Assembly (NCBI GenBank): GCA_052085365.1
Contig: JBQDFP010000003.1
Span: 1-64,000 of the forward strand
Direction: 5' to 3'
DNA from: Canibacter sp052085365
GTDB lineage: Bacteria > Actinomycetota > Actinomycetes > Actinomycetales > Microbacteriaceae
DNA: 64,000 nucleotides
Each line of letters opens with the position of its first letter. Position 1 is the stretch's first letter. Below are positions 41,349 through 50,875 of the stretch, in pieces. Position numbers and translations under genes: made by a program. The notes below the pieces were generated by a model, which was not told the origin of the DNA, made no database searches, and saw only the letters and a list, made by a program, of their open reading frames with translations.

Positions 41349-42182
41349 CTATCCCCACTTAGTGGTCGATCCACCATCTATCGCCAGTTGCGCGCCAGTC
41401 ACATACCGTGCCTCGTCAGAGGCCAAGAACACCACCGCGTTGGCCACATCGAGGGGTTCGATCCATGCCACGTTGATGAGTTTGCCCTGCGTCCACAGTT
41501 CACGTACGTCCTCTGGTTGGGGATCCTCCAGGTCGGGCCGTGCACGTTGAAGATTCTCCGGGTTCAGCACCAGTTGGGTGCCAACGGCGCTGGGATGCAC
41601 CGTGTTCACCCGCACTTCGTAGGGGCCAAATTCGTGCGCCCAGGCCCGCGCTAACCCAACAACCCCGTGTTTGGCCGCCGCGTAGGTACCGCCTCCTCCT
41701 GCTGCACGAAGCCCTGCCGTTGAAGAGGTGATCGTAATACTGCCGGGCGCCCGACTGTCCTGTTTCAGCCAGGACGCCGCTGCTTTTACCGTGCGCCACA
41801 CCCCTCCCAGATTGATATTGATCTGCTGCTGCCAGTCCTCCTCAGTAACGTCTTCGGCCAGACCGTGTCCCAGCACGCCCGCATTCGCAAACACGGTATT
41901 GAACCCATTGAATTCTTCGCCGGCGCTATTTACTGCGATATCGAGCGCAGCTTGATCGGTCACGTCAGCAACCCGCCAGGTCGATCGCACCCCATATGCG
42001 CGGAGTTGCTCCTGCAGCGAGTTCAGGCTTGATTCGGTGCCGGGTCGATCGAGCGCAATAATGTCTGCGCCTTCTTCAGCGAATCTTCGTGCGGTGGCTC
42101 CGCCAATACCACCGGCGGCACCGGTAATGAGCGCAACTTTGCCGGCGAGCCGGCCGTCTTGTGAGTGAGGAGCTTCTGTCAA
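41349..42182 (-). CDS. Short-chain dehydrogenase/reductase, mycofactocin-coupled type
   Basis: The 277-residue NAD(P)-dependent oxidoreductase has the cofactor motif TGAAGGIGG (about 20-28), catalytic YAAAKHG (Tyr and Lys) and NAG in FANAGVLG. The C-terminal run RARPDLEDPQPEDV....VAWIEPLDVANAVVFLASDEARYVTG strongly recalls the mycofactocin-associated carveol dehydrogenase-like SDRs. No mycofactocin gene is in the window. The start is not certain: TTG 42182 is the first codon compatible with the upstream ABC gene; the open frame continues to 42329, inside the neighbour. It may belong to the transporter operon. Confidence 0.8.
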   Translation of the reverse strand: MTEAPHSQDGRLAGKVALITGAAGGIGGATARRFAEEGADIIALDRPGTESSLNSLQEQLRAYGVRSTWRVADVTDQAALDIAVNSAGEEFNGFNTVFANAGVLGHGLAEDVTEEDWQQQININLGGVWRTVKAAASWLKQDSRAPGSITITSSTAGLRAAGGGGTYAAAKHGVVGLARAWAHEFGPYEVRVNTVHPSAVGTQLVLNPENLQRARPDLEDPQPEDVRELWTQGKLINVAWIEPLDVANAVVFLASDEARYVTGAQLAIDGGSTTKWG

Positions 42183-42216
42183 CGTACTGTCTTTCTGAGT
42201 CGGAGAATGTCTGCGG

Positions 42217-43851
42217 TTAGTGCGCGAGCACCGGGGTGCGGTCACGGTCAAGAAACGAGTTCGCGATGAGGAGCCGTGTGAACTCGTGCTGCGGTCGTTC
42301 ATACACGTCTTCGACGGCGCCTTCTTCAATGATTTGCCCGTCCCGCATGACCGCTACCCGGTCGGCGAACTGTCGCACCAAGGCGAGGTCGTGGGACACG
42401 AGCACATAGGTGAGTTGATGTTTGAGCTGCAGCTCAACCAGCAGGTCAATCAGTGTTGCCTGCACCGAAACATCGAGTGCCGAGGTGGGTTCATCCAGCA
42501 CGACCACATGTGGGTGCGGCGCGATGGAGCGTGCGACAGCAACACGTTGTCGTTGCCCGCCTGACAATTGCTGCGGTCGACGCTTGTGCAGATGCTGTCC
42601 GACGCCAACTGATTGCAAGAGTTGTGCCGACTGAAGCCGGAGGGCTTTCGCATGGTTGAGAATGCCGAAGCGTTGAAGTGGTTCGGCGACGGACCGTAGT
42701 GCCGAGAATCTCGGGTCGAGAGAACTCGACCCGTCTTGATACACGAATTGCAGATTCCGGTGAATTGCTCTGAGCGAGTCAACATTTTCGGCACGAACGA
42801 TCTGACCGTTCACGGTGACCGACCCACTGTCTGGTTGCGCTAGCCCCAAAATGGTGCGTGCCAGTGTTGTTTTCCCTGACCCGGACTCGCCAACGATTGC
42901 GTACGTGGTGCCGGCTGCAACCTCGAGCGATATCTGGTCGAGCGCGACCGTTTGCGTGTCACCGGCACCGAAAGTTTTAGAGACCCCTTCGACCAGAATG
43001 ACTGGCTCTTGGGTTTCGTGAATGTGGCTCGCACGAGTCTCGCGTGCTGACCAGTAGCGATCCACATTCTTTTCAGGGATGCTGTCAGCTAAGAGTCTGC
43101 CGTATTCAGTTGTGGGGGCCTCGAGCACGGCAGAACTGGTGCCGGATTCAACGACTGCCCCTTCTTTCAAAATGACGGCGTCTTCTGCAAGCGTTTTTGC
43201 GACGGACAGGTCGTGCGTAATCAGGAGGATTGCACAACCCAGTTCGTGTTGTTTACGCTGCAGTAGTTCAAGAATGCTGCGGCGCAACGATATGTCAAGC
43301 GCTGACGTGGGTTCGTCGGCAATGATGAGACTGGGTTTTTTCGCGATCGCCATGGCAATTAAGATGCGCTGCAACTGCCCGCCAGAAAGTTCGTGCGGGT
43401 ATGCCTGCAAAATACGTTCCGGGTGTCGAATTTCGACATCGGTCAGGGCAGCCTCGAGCTGGTCACCGGTCACATCATGGCGACCATTCACGATTTGGAA
43501 TGACTCGCGCAGTTGCGCTGAAATACGCCGGGTCGGGTTGAGACTGCTGAGTGGAAACTGGGGCACATATGCGATCTCGTGTTTCAACAGGTCACGAAAA
43601 CGTCGCGCAGAAAAGCGCAGAATGTCTCGCCCGTCGAAGGTGATGGATGAGTTTCGTTCGACGCGCTGTGGACCAACCCGCAGCACAGTGTTCGCGATCG
43701 TGCTCTTGCCTGAACCTGACTGTCCAACAAGTGCGAGCGTGCCCCCGGCTGGCACGCTCAGGTCAACGTTGTGCACCACGCGATTACTGTCATAGCGGAT
43801 CGAGAGCCCCGTAATTTCGAGTGCGCCGCGCTTCCGGCCTGAAGTGGTCAT
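42217..43851 (-). CDS. Fused dual ATPase of a peptide/nickel-type ABC importer (DppD-DppF)
   Basis: The 544-residue protein contains two complete nucleotide-binding domains in one chain (about 8-240 and 280-535). The first has Walker A GQSGSGKST, signature LSGGQLQRI and Walker B LIIADEPTSALD. The second has GESGSGKTT, LSGGQRQRVAVA and VVLDEPTSALD. Each domain has a C-terminal peptide-importer extension (KEGAVVESG, PQHEFTRLLI). It drives the permeases encoded just upstream. The ATG lies in a four-base overlap with the stop of the DppC gene, and AAGGAG lies upstream. The fusion is common in this family. Confidence 0.92.
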   Translation of the reverse strand: MTTSGRKRGALEITGLSIRYDSNRVVHNVDLSVPAGGTLALVGQSGSGKSTIANTVLRVGPQRVERNSSITFDGRDILRFSARRFRDLLKHEIAYVPQFPLSSLNPTRRISAQLRESFQIVNGRHDVTGDQLEAALTDVEIRHPERILQAYPHELSGGQLQRILIAMAIAKKPSLIIADEPTSALDISLRRSILELLQRKQHELGCAILLITHDLSVAKTLAEDAVILKEGAVVESGTSSAVLEAPTTEYGRLLADSIPEKNVDRYWSARETRASHIHETQEPVILVEGVSKTFGAGDTQTVALDQISLEVAAGTTYAIVGESGSGKTTLARTILGLAQPDSGSVTVNGQIVRAENVDSLRAIHRNLQFVYQDGSSSLDPRFSALRSVAEPLQRFGILNHAKALRLQSAQLLQSVGVGQHLHKRRPQQLSGGQRQRVAVARSIAPHPHVVVLDEPTSALDVSVQATLIDLLVELQLKHQLTYVLVSHDLALVRQFADRVAVMRDGQIIEEGAVEDVYERPQHEFTRLLIANSFLDRDRTPVLAH

Positions 43852-44699
43852 ACTTGTCGCTCCTTAATGTAGCCGGCAACGCGGCTGAGTGAGACCACAA
43901 CCGCGACAATCAGCAGACTCGGCAGGAATACCAACCAGGGTGCCCCGACCAGATGATCTTTCCCATTGGCAACCAGCAGCCCCCAGTCGGATGCCGGCGG
44001 CGGACTGCCATACCCGAGGAAGGCGAGTGCCGAGAGGGCAAGAATTGCTGACCCGAACTGGACGATCGCAATCGATACCACGCTGGTGAGCGAGTTAGGC
44101 AGTATGTGCGCGAACACAGTTTGGGAGGGGCGTGAACCGAGCACAGTGGCCGCTTCAACATAAAGCTGTGACCGGGCTTGCCGGGCTTCTTGTCGCATCA
44201 GTCTGCCAAACGTTGCGATAGCTGACACCCCCACCGCGATCGCGGTGTTGATTGTGTCGTACCCGAAGGAGGCAACGATGATCATCGCCAGCAGCAGCCC
44301 CGGAATCGACATAATCACTTCTAAGACGCCGTTGATAATTGAGTCGGCAAGCCCGCCAACATATCCGGCGATGAGCCCAAGCAGGCTACCACCCACAAAT
44401 CCGATTGACACAGCAATGAGTGCGCTCAGCACAGTTGGTTCGGCGCCGTAAATGACGCGTGTGAACAGATCACGGCCGAGATGGTCGGTGCCGAAAAAGT
44501 GTGTGAAACTCGGGCTCAGGAGCTTGTCGCCTGTCACGCCCTGGTTTGGATCTTGGCTCGTAAACCACCCGGGCACGAGCGCCCAGAGGAGCACGATCAG
44601 CAGCACCGCACTTTCAATCCACGGCACGCGAACGAGCGCTGGAGCGGAAATATTCGATGCGCGTTTGGTCTGTGGTTCTTGCAGCAACGTTTTAGACAT
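43848..44699 (-). CDS. Peptide/nickel-type ABC importer permease, DppC-like
   Basis: The 283-residue permease has the DppC N-terminal segment, FFGTDHLGRDLFTRVIYGA (about 70-88), six membrane helices and the EAA loop QEARQARSQLYVEAATVLGSRPSQTVFAHILPN (about 165-200) that contacts the ATPase. It pairs with DppB, whose gene it overlaps by eight bases. The ligand is not defined by sequence. Confidence 0.92.
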   Translation of the reverse strand: MSKTLLQEPQTKRASNISAPALVRVPWIESAVLLIVLLWALVPGWFTSQDPNQGVTGDKLLSPSFTHFFGTDHLGRDLFTRVIYGAEPTVLSALIAVSIGFVGGSLLGLIAGYVGGLADSIINGVLEVIMSIPGLLLAMIIVASFGYDTINTAIAVGVSAIATFGRLMRQEARQARSQLYVEAATVLGSRPSQTVFAHILPNSLTSVVSIAIVQFGSAILALSALAFLGYGSPPPASDWGLLVANGKDHLVGAPWLVFLPSLLIVAVVVSLSRVAGYIKERQV

Positions 44700-45636
44700 G
44701 AGCCACCTGTTTCTTCACCGTGGGATCAAGCGCGGAATGAGTGAGGTCGATGATCAGGTTGATGACAACGTAAATGCACGCGGAAATGAACGTTACGAAC
44801 AACAACACAGGAGTGTCTTGGTCGAGCGTTGCTCGCTCAATCAAATACCCGATGCCGGTGAGACCGAAGATGATTTCGGCGATCACCGTACCCGCCAGCA
44901 ATTCACCAAAAATCAGTCCGATGAGGGTCAGCATGGGTGGCGCTGCTGGCCGCACGAAGTGCTGCAGCGTGATGGCAATGGGCGAGAGCCCTTTTGTGTG
45001 CGCGAGTTTCGCATAGTCAGATCGACGAATGCGGTCAAGAGTAGCGATGAGCAGCTGACCAATTGGTGCCGATATCGGTACGGCAATGGTCAGTGCAGGC
45101 AGCACGAGCGCTTTCATGCCCGAGTCTCGCACAATGTTGAACCAGCCGAAACTGAAGGCAAAAATCTGCAGTAAAAACAGCCCAACTACAAACACTGGGA
45201 CCGAGACACCGAGAATCGGAAGCGCCCGCAAGAAACTTCGCAACCACTGCCATCGCGCGAACTGCGCCCCCACTGCGATCAACGACGCAAGCACTATCGC
45301 GATCAGCAGAGATGTGACGGCGAGCCCGACCGTTGTTCCTGCTGCAGACCCAACCATTTCGGTGACCGGACGCAGGGTGCTTAGTGAGATTCCCCAGTCC
45401 CAGGTCAGTGCTTTCCCTGCGCTCAACAGGAGTTGTATCCACCACGGTTTATCAACGCCGAAATAGCTGCGGATTTTTGCGATCTCTTCGTCGGTATAAC
45501 TGTTGTCTGGATTATTGAGTCGGTTCTCGATCGGGTCCCCGGGAAGCACCGTCAAGATCAAGAACACCACGAGATACACCGCGGCGATCACGGCGAGCGC
45601 GCGGAGGATTCGTATAGTTGTGTTTCGCAGTTGCAC
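44692..45636 (-). CDS. Peptide/nickel-type ABC importer permease, DppB-like
   Basis: The 314-residue permease carries the DppB signature, an N-terminal helix (AVIAAVYLVVFLILTVLPGDP), the conserved YFGVDKPWWIQ block (about 57-68) and an EAA loop RRSDYAKLAHTKGLSPIAITLQHFVRPA (about 200-228). It has six predicted membrane helices. It is the first permease of the operon, 19 bases after the substrate-binding protein gene. Confidence 0.92.
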   Translation of the reverse strand: MQLRNTTIRILRALAVIAAVYLVVFLILTVLPGDPIENRLNNPDNSYTDEEIAKIRSYFGVDKPWWIQLLLSAGKALTWDWGISLSTLRPVTEMVGSAAGTTVGLAVTSLLIAIVLASLIAVGAQFARWQWLRSFLRALPILGVSVPVFVVGLFLLQIFAFSFGWFNIVRDSGMKALVLPALTIAVPISAPIGQLLIATLDRIRRSDYAKLAHTKGLSPIAITLQHFVRPAAPPMLTLIGLIFGELLAGTVIAEIIFGLTGIGYLIERATLDQDTPVLLFVTFISACIYVVINLIIDLTHSALDPTVKKQVAHV

Positions 45637-45655
45637 TGTTCAGATCCGTCGAGGT

Positions 45656-47278
45656 TTAGTTCACTGAAGTGTCGTAGAAGTATGGACGGCCGACTGCGTT
45701 CGTCTCGATGCCTGAGACCCGATCACTTGAGACGAAGACCTGGTAGTTATCGACCAGTGGCACGGTATACGCCTGTTCGATCGTGGTGTGCTGGAGCTCT
45801 TCGAGCGCTGCGAGACGTTCGGGAGAACCGAGAGCACTCTCGGTGACTTCTGTGAGGAGACCTTCAAGTTCACCGTCTTCCAAGAAGAACTGGTTTGCGA
45901 AGTCTTGTCCCCAGTACTGCCTGAGGGTGGTTGCATCTAGGAAGGAGTTCGCGATCGGAATGATCGGCACTGATGGGTTTGCGAGCGCTTTTGGATAGGT
46001 GCTCGCGTCGGTGCGTTCAATCTTCACTTCGATACCGATCTGCTTCAAGTGTTGGGCGATCAGCTCGAGCAGCTCGGGTGTGGTGTTCAAGTTGGGTGAC
46101 GTGTAGCCGGGAATCGTGAGACGTTCACCGTCACGGACCCGATAGCCTTCGGCATCGCGTTCGCTCCAGCCAGCTTCATCGAGCAGCTTGTTTGATTGAT
46201 CTTGATCGAATTTCAGTTCATCGCTGAGATCCACCCACCCGGGCACCGCGCTTTGAACCGAAGAGGTCGCGGGCTTCCAGTTCTCGTTATATACCGTCTT
46301 CACAAGGTCATCACGGTCGATACCGTGTTGAATTGCTTGGCGGACCTTCACATCTGAGAGTAGTTCTGTGTTGGGGCGTAGCGCGAAGTTGATGGGCGTA
46401 CCGGAGTAGTTTCCGTACGTAATATTGAAGCCTTCGTCTTGCAATCGGGTTTCTTCGTTTGGCTGTACACGGTGGCTCGAATCAATCTGGCCAGATTCAA
46501 GCGCTCCCAATCGTGATCCGTCTTCGGCGACAACACTGAAGATAATCTTGTCGAGGTGGGCTGGGCCATCATGGTCGAACGCGGGAGAGGCCCAATCGTA
46601 ATCATCACGTTTGGTGACGATTATTTCTTTGCCGGGGGTTTCACTTTCGACGACGAATGGTCCTGTAGCGACAAGGTTCTCGAGATCTGATTGTTCTTCA
46701 AGCGATGCGTCGAGTGTGGACTCGCCGATGATGCCGGCGGCGAAAAAGCCGAGGCTCGCGATGAACCCGCGGTTGGGGCTTGAGAGTGTGACCTTGACGG
46801 TCAGCTCATCAACAGCTTCTGCGCTGGTGAATTCTCCGGGAACTATTGAAGATCGGGCAATGCCTTTGTCCTCGTCGCCGTGGCCGAGCACATTGAGGTT
46901 TTTGGCGACGATTTCTGCATCGAGCGGGGTGCCGTCTGAGAAGGTCACTCCGTCGTGCAGGCTGATCGTGTAGGTGAGCCCGTCTGCGCTTTCTTCCCAT
47001 TCGTCGGCCAACCACGGGTGCACTTCCCCCGCGTCATCCACGTAGACGAGGGTTTCGACGAGTTGCGTCCAGACTTGGCTCTTGTACCAGTCGTTAGAGG
47101 CTTGCTGCTGCCAGCCGCCATCCAGCGCCGTGACTGCGTGGACGAGTTCTCCCCCGTCCCCACCCTCGCCGCCCGCGTTTGCCGAAGTGCCACTGCATGC
47201 GGACACCACGAGTGAGGTTATTGCGAGCACCCCAAGCGCGCTCAACGCGCTCAGGCGGTTGCGAAATTTCAGAGTCAC
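45656..47278 (-). CDS. Peptide/nickel-type substrate-binding lipoprotein
   Basis: The 540-residue extracytoplasmic binding protein (family 5) has a lipobox VVSACSG after an N-terminal signal helix (about 11-28), so it is membrane-anchored by lipid. Characteristic blocks are ADEWEESADGLTYTISLHDGVTFSDGTPLDA (about 65-95), AIQHGIDRDDLVKTVYNENWKPA and the C-terminal LLELIAQHLKQIGIEVKIERTD. The ligand could be a peptide, opine or a metal complex. The start is GTG with AAAGGAA upstream. It leads a minus-strand operon (binding protein, two permeases, fused ATPase, SDR). Confidence 0.93.
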   Translation of the reverse strand: MTLKFRNRLSALSALGVLAITSLVVSACSGTSANAGGEGGDGGELVHAVTALDGGWQQQASNDWYKSQVWTQLVETLVYVDDAGEVHPWLADEWEESADGLTYTISLHDGVTFSDGTPLDAEIVAKNLNVLGHGDEDKGIARSSIVPGEFTSAEAVDELTVKVTLSSPNRGFIASLGFFAAGIIGESTLDASLEEQSDLENLVATGPFVVESETPGKEIIVTKRDDYDWASPAFDHDGPAHLDKIIFSVVAEDGSRLGALESGQIDSSHRVQPNEETRLQDEGFNITYGNYSGTPINFALRPNTELLSDVKVRQAIQHGIDRDDLVKTVYNENWKPATSSVQSAVPGWVDLSDELKFDQDQSNKLLDEAGWSERDAEGYRVRDGERLTIPGYTSPNLNTTPELLELIAQHLKQIGIEVKIERTDASTYPKALANPSVPIIPIANSFLDATTLRQYWGQDFANQFFLEDGELEGLLTEVTESALGSPERLAALEELQHTTIEQAYTVPLVDNYQVFVSSDRVSGIETNAVGRPYFYDTSVN

Positions 47279-47411
47279 GGTTTGTTCCTTTTTCGTTCGT
47301 CACAGATACTGTTGCTTCATGGCAGTGATACCGCGTCCGTCATGAAGTGACGTCGGTCGTTGCACGAAAAGTAACACTACGTCAATTAACGGAAACTTAT
47401 AGCTAATATTG

Positions 47412-47428
47412 ACATTATTAATGAATGT
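47412..47428. promoter_or_regulatory. Inverted repeat in the divergent promoter region
   Basis: ACATT-N7-AATGT lies in the AT-rich region between the divergent transporter and aminotransferase genes, near an apparent TTGACA-like sequence. It could be an operator controlling both sides. No regulator gene is adjacent. Confidence 0.3.
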
Positions 47429-47517
47429 TACTGATCGAGCAGCAACAGCCGACGATCATGTGTCGCGAATCTCTCGTCACGGCACGACCCAATATTCCAA
47501 TCAGTCAGGAGCATCGA

Positions 47518-48747
47518 ATGCCACATACCGGGACTGCAACCCAGCTCGCGCCCACCGCCTCGCTACTTTCGCGAATCGGTGACGGTGGTGGCTTCGCTGA
47601 CGCCACCGTCTTCTCGGGGTCGAAGTCGGCGATCTCACTTTTGGCCGGAGTACCTGATGACGCCGCAAAACCAGTCGATGCGTTGCAGCGAGCGTACGCA
47701 CGATTGAACACGCAGCCTGAACAGTTCGCGCGAGCCTTCAACTATTCGAACACGCGAGGTATTGCAGCCTTACGTGGGTGGATCGGTGAACGTGAGGGTG
47801 TCGACCCTGAACGCATCTTTATCACCACGGGTGGGCAGCAGGGGCTCGCTCAAATCGTGAGTGCCCTGATTGATGACGATGACTTGGTCGCGGTTGATAA
47901 CCCGATCTGGCCACTCTTTCTCAATACGCTTGAGGTGAAGACAAAAAATCTGCTGCCACTGGCCGTCGAGTCTGACGGAATTGATGTCGATGAGCTTGAA
48001 CGCCAGCTGAAGGCTGGCGCGAAGGTTCGAGCGTTGTACACGGTTCCCGATTTCCACAACCCGGCTCAAGTGTCACTCTCGAACGAGAAACGTCGCCGCA
48101 TTGTCGAGCTTGCTGACCAATACGGGTTTTGGTTTATCGCAGATAACCCATACCGTGAAGTGTCGTTCACAACGCCACAGGCAGACGTTGCGCTGTTTCA
48201 TCACTCTCCAAACACGATCCACGTCAATACGTTTTCGAAGACCCTGGGGCCCGGCATTCGCCTCGGCTGGTCAGTGTTACCCGACCGGATCGTGAATGAT
48301 TTTGTGCAACTGCGCACACGAGGAGATTCGCAACCTTCAACGCTCACTCAGACACTGCTTGCCGAACTGCTGACCGGTGAGCCCGAATTTTTTGATACGA
48401 ATCTTGAGGCCGCCCGACTGCGCTACCACGCTCGCGCGAAAGCGCTCGTGCACGAACTTGAGACGCAGCTTCCTGGCGCCTTCGATGCCACCGTCCCCGC
48501 CGGTGGGTATTTCTTATGGGCACGACTCACCGACGATTCAATCGACTGGTTGGACCTGAGACGCGCCGCAGGCGAAGAAGGTTTGAACTACCAACCCGGC
48601 GCTTATTTCGCGTCCGGGCCCGGAACCGACAGTGACCGGCATCTACGCATCGCCTACGGTGATAGCTCTGAGGAGCGACTTCACGAAGCCGTGTCACGAC
48701 TAGCCCGCGCATACGCGAGTGTGTCCGGTACGTCATCGGTAGTGTAA
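47518..48747 (+). CDS. PLP-dependent aminotransferase, class I/II (2-aminoadipate type)
   Basis: The 409-residue aminotransferase has the PLP lysine in HVNTFSKTLGPGIRLGW (about 233-249) and the substrate/phosphate-binding blocks FNYSNTRGIAALRGWIG, ITTGGQQGLAQIVS and YTVPDFHNPAQV. It resembles the free-standing domain of MocR-type and 2-aminoadipate aminotransferases, but lacks the winged helix. ATG 47518 has CAGGAG upstream; the frame runs to 47425. Divergent transcription from the ABC importer suggests that it acts on an imported amine or amino acid. Exact substrate unknown. Confidence 0.9.
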   Translation: MPHTGTATQLAPTASLLSRIGDGGGFADATVFSGSKSAISLLAGVPDDAAKPVDALQRAYARLNTQPEQFARAFNYSNTRGIAALRGWIGEREGVDPERIFITTGGQQGLAQIVSALIDDDDLVAVDNPIWPLFLNTLEVKTKNLLPLAVESDGIDVDELERQLKAGAKVRALYTVPDFHNPAQVSLSNEKRRRIVELADQYGFWFIADNPYREVSFTTPQADVALFHHSPNTIHVNTFSKTLGPGIRLGWSVLPDRIVNDFVQLRTRGDSQPSTLTQTLLAELLTGEPEFFDTNLEAARLRYHARAKALVHELETQLPGAFDATVPAGGYFLWARLTDDSIDWLDLRRAAGEEGLNYQPGAYFASGPGTDSDRHLRIAYGDSSEERLHEAVSRLARAYASVSGTSSVV

Positions 48748-48753
48748 ACAGTT

Positions 48754-49359
48754 ATGGACACCCCTGATTCAGGCGCGGTCATCGGTGAAGACGGACTGGT
48801 CCGACCGGTCTGGGCGGCAACAGATCCACTGCTTCGTGAGTATTACGACACGGAGTGGGGGCTGCCCGTGCGCGACGAACAGCATTTGTTTGAACGCATC
48901 AGTTTAGAAGCATTCCAGTCGGGCTTGTCGTGGGCGACGATTTTACGTAAACGGGAGGCGTTCCGTACCGCATTCGACAATTTCAACCCCGACCGTGTCG
49001 CCGCCTACGATACTGGTGACGTTGAGCGTCTTCTGGCTAACGCAGAGATCGTGCGTAATCGAGCAAAAATTCTCGCGACGATCACGAATGCACGGGCGAC
49101 CATACGCCTGCGTGAACAGGGAGGGCTCGTCGATTTTGTGTGGTCGTTTCAACCGGAAGATACGCTCCGTCCGGTAACGCTTGGCGAGATTCCTACCCAG
49201 TCCGCGGAGTCGCTCGCACTGTCCAAAGCGCTCAAACAGGAGGGCTTCGCATTTGTCGGCCCGACCACGATGTACGCGCTGATGGAAGCCATCGGCATAG
49301 TCGACACCCACCTCATGTCGTCTCACCGTCGGGGTTCTTCCGGAGTGTGGGTCGAATAA
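48754..49359 (+). CDS. tag: DNA-3-methyladenine glycosylase I, zinc-site variant
   Basis: It removes 3-methyladenine from alkylated DNA. The core matches Tag over nearly all of its 201 residues: EYYDTEWGLPVRDEQHLFERISLEAFQSGLSW (about 29-60), LRKREAFRTAF, VDFVWSFQPED and the helix-hairpin-helix region ALSKALKQEGFAFVGPTTMYALMEA. The Glu in SLEAFQSGLSW, the aromatic-stacking Trp and first Tyr are kept. However, three of the four zinc ligands of the E. coli enzyme are changed (see findings). It starts seven bases after the aminotransferase stop. Confidence 0.85.
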   Translation: MDTPDSGAVIGEDGLVRPVWAATDPLLREYYDTEWGLPVRDEQHLFERISLEAFQSGLSWATILRKREAFRTAFDNFNPDRVAAYDTGDVERLLANAEIVRNRAKILATITNARATIRLREQGGLVDFVWSFQPEDTLRPVTLGEIPTQSAESLALSKALKQEGFAFVGPTTMYALMEAIGIVDTHLMSSHRRGSSGVWVE

Positions 49360-49362
49360 CCG

Positions 49363-50712
49363 TTAACGACTATTTCCGTCAGCCAACGGCGCTGGGCGGG
49401 ACCGCAACACAAAAATTCCGACCACGATCGCGCCGAGTGTCAAGACGATCCCTCCGAACAAGACTGACCCGCGAAGCCCAAAGAGTGACCCAAGAACCGC
49501 AACGGTGATACCGCTAAAGGTCATCATCCCCGGGCCGAACATCGTGTACGCCCCGATCACCCTGCCGCGCTGATCGTCAGGCGCGCGCAACTGCACGATG
49601 CTCATTTGCGTTGAATCGGCCGTAATCTTGGCAAGACCACCGATCAACAGCGCAATGACCGCGACCGGGTACATTGAGGTCGAAGCAAACGCCACAGTTG
49701 AGAGTCCGAGTGTGGTCGCACCAACGACAGCCGTGCGAGCCGTTGATGGCATTTTACCCGTGGCTTCCAGCAGGAACCCACCAATCACCCCACCTGCACC
49801 ATTTGCCAAGAGCAGCACCCCGTAGGCTAAACCGGCCGACCCGGCACCGAGATCTTCCGCAAACTCAGGCATCGCATTCTGCATCACCGCACCAATCGTG
49901 GCGGCGCTTAACGCAGACAGAAGAATCATTCCCAGTAGTTGCCGGTCTCTTTTGATCGTCCCCAGAACCCGAAACGCTGAAAGGAACGTCATCGGTTCCT
50001 TGATCACACCAGCCGTTTCCACAATGGTTTCTGGTTCTGCAGTAACCAGCACTTCTTCCTGAGCTTCTTGACCAATCGATGTCTTCTTCTTGGTTGCACC
50101 TGGACCATCAAAACGAACAAACCACAAAAAGACCGTCAACGGAAGATAAAACAGCACGTTGATGAACATGCCGTACGCGGGCCCCACACCGAGAAGTAAC
50201 GCGGAGCCTACAACAGGGCCAGCGAGCATCGAAAGCGACCTGAAGGTGGCATTCATGCGAACCGCACCTGGCAACTGTTTGGGACCAGCGAATTCGTACA
50301 GCATCACCTGTTCGGCGGGCATCCAGAGGCACCCCGCAAAACCGTGTATCACCAGCAGCACGCAGGCGTGCCAGATTTCTAGGGTGCCAGTAAGAAAAAG
50401 CACGCCCCAAATAACCGACACCGACATGAAGAGCGCCTGTGCAATTTGGATAACCTGACGGCAGTCGAAACGTTCGGCAAGCGCCCCAGCAGCTACTGAA
50501 AAGAGCAGGAACGGTAACCAGTGGCTGACGATTTGAAACCCGACAAGCCACGGCGCATGGAACGTCTGCCAAAGCACCCAGTAGGAGAGAACGTGTTCAA
50601 TATTGTCGGCCATCATTGAGAGCGCGCCACCGGCAATATATGGGCCGGTCCTTCTGTCGCGAAGCGCCCCAAACTTACGCGGCTGCTCGTCAGGCACGCG
50701 CACGCTATTCAC
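49363..50712 (-). CDS. MFS transporter, EntS-like family
   Basis: The 449-residue protein has about 12 membrane helices and a cytoplasmic linker (about 202-235, acidic with KKKTSIGQEAQEEVLVTAEPE). The N-terminal half has AAGALAERFDCRQVIQIAQ, the loop-2 pattern of drug and siderophore exporters, and the C-terminal half has ADSTQMSIVQLRAPDDQRGRV. It belongs to the enterobactin-exporter-like group, but no siderophore genes lie nearby. The GTG at 50712 is the chosen start. Its last codons are near the convergent tag gene. Confidence 0.87.
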   Translation of the reverse strand: MNSVRVPDEQPRKFGALRDRRTGPYIAGGALSMMADNIEHVLSYWVLWQTFHAPWLVGFQIVSHWLPFLLFSVAAGALAERFDCRQVIQIAQALFMSVSVIWGVLFLTGTLEIWHACVLLVIHGFAGCLWMPAEQVMLYEFAGPKQLPGAVRMNATFRSLSMLAGPVVGSALLLGVGPAYGMFINVLFYLPLTVFLWFVRFDGPGATKKKTSIGQEAQEEVLVTAEPETIVETAGVIKEPMTFLSAFRVLGTIKRDRQLLGMILLSALSAATIGAVMQNAMPEFAEDLGAGSAGLAYGVLLLANGAGGVIGGFLLEATGKMPSTARTAVVGATTLGLSTVAFASTSMYPVAVIALLIGGLAKITADSTQMSIVQLRAPDDQRGRVIGAYTMFGPGMMTFSGITVAVLGSLFGLRGSVLFGGIVLTLGAIVVGIFVLRSRPAPLADGNSR

Positions 50713-50875
50713 TAAATCTCATCAAGTTTTGAGCACCCTTTCACGACTTCCCCGTATCGACAGGAAAGTGTTCCCAGACTCAAATCTTATCTCGGGGTTG
50801 TGAGGCGCAAATTAATGGTGGTGCCGAATAGGTATGCGGGTGCGAACGCGATCGAGTGTGTGCGTGTGGTGGACG

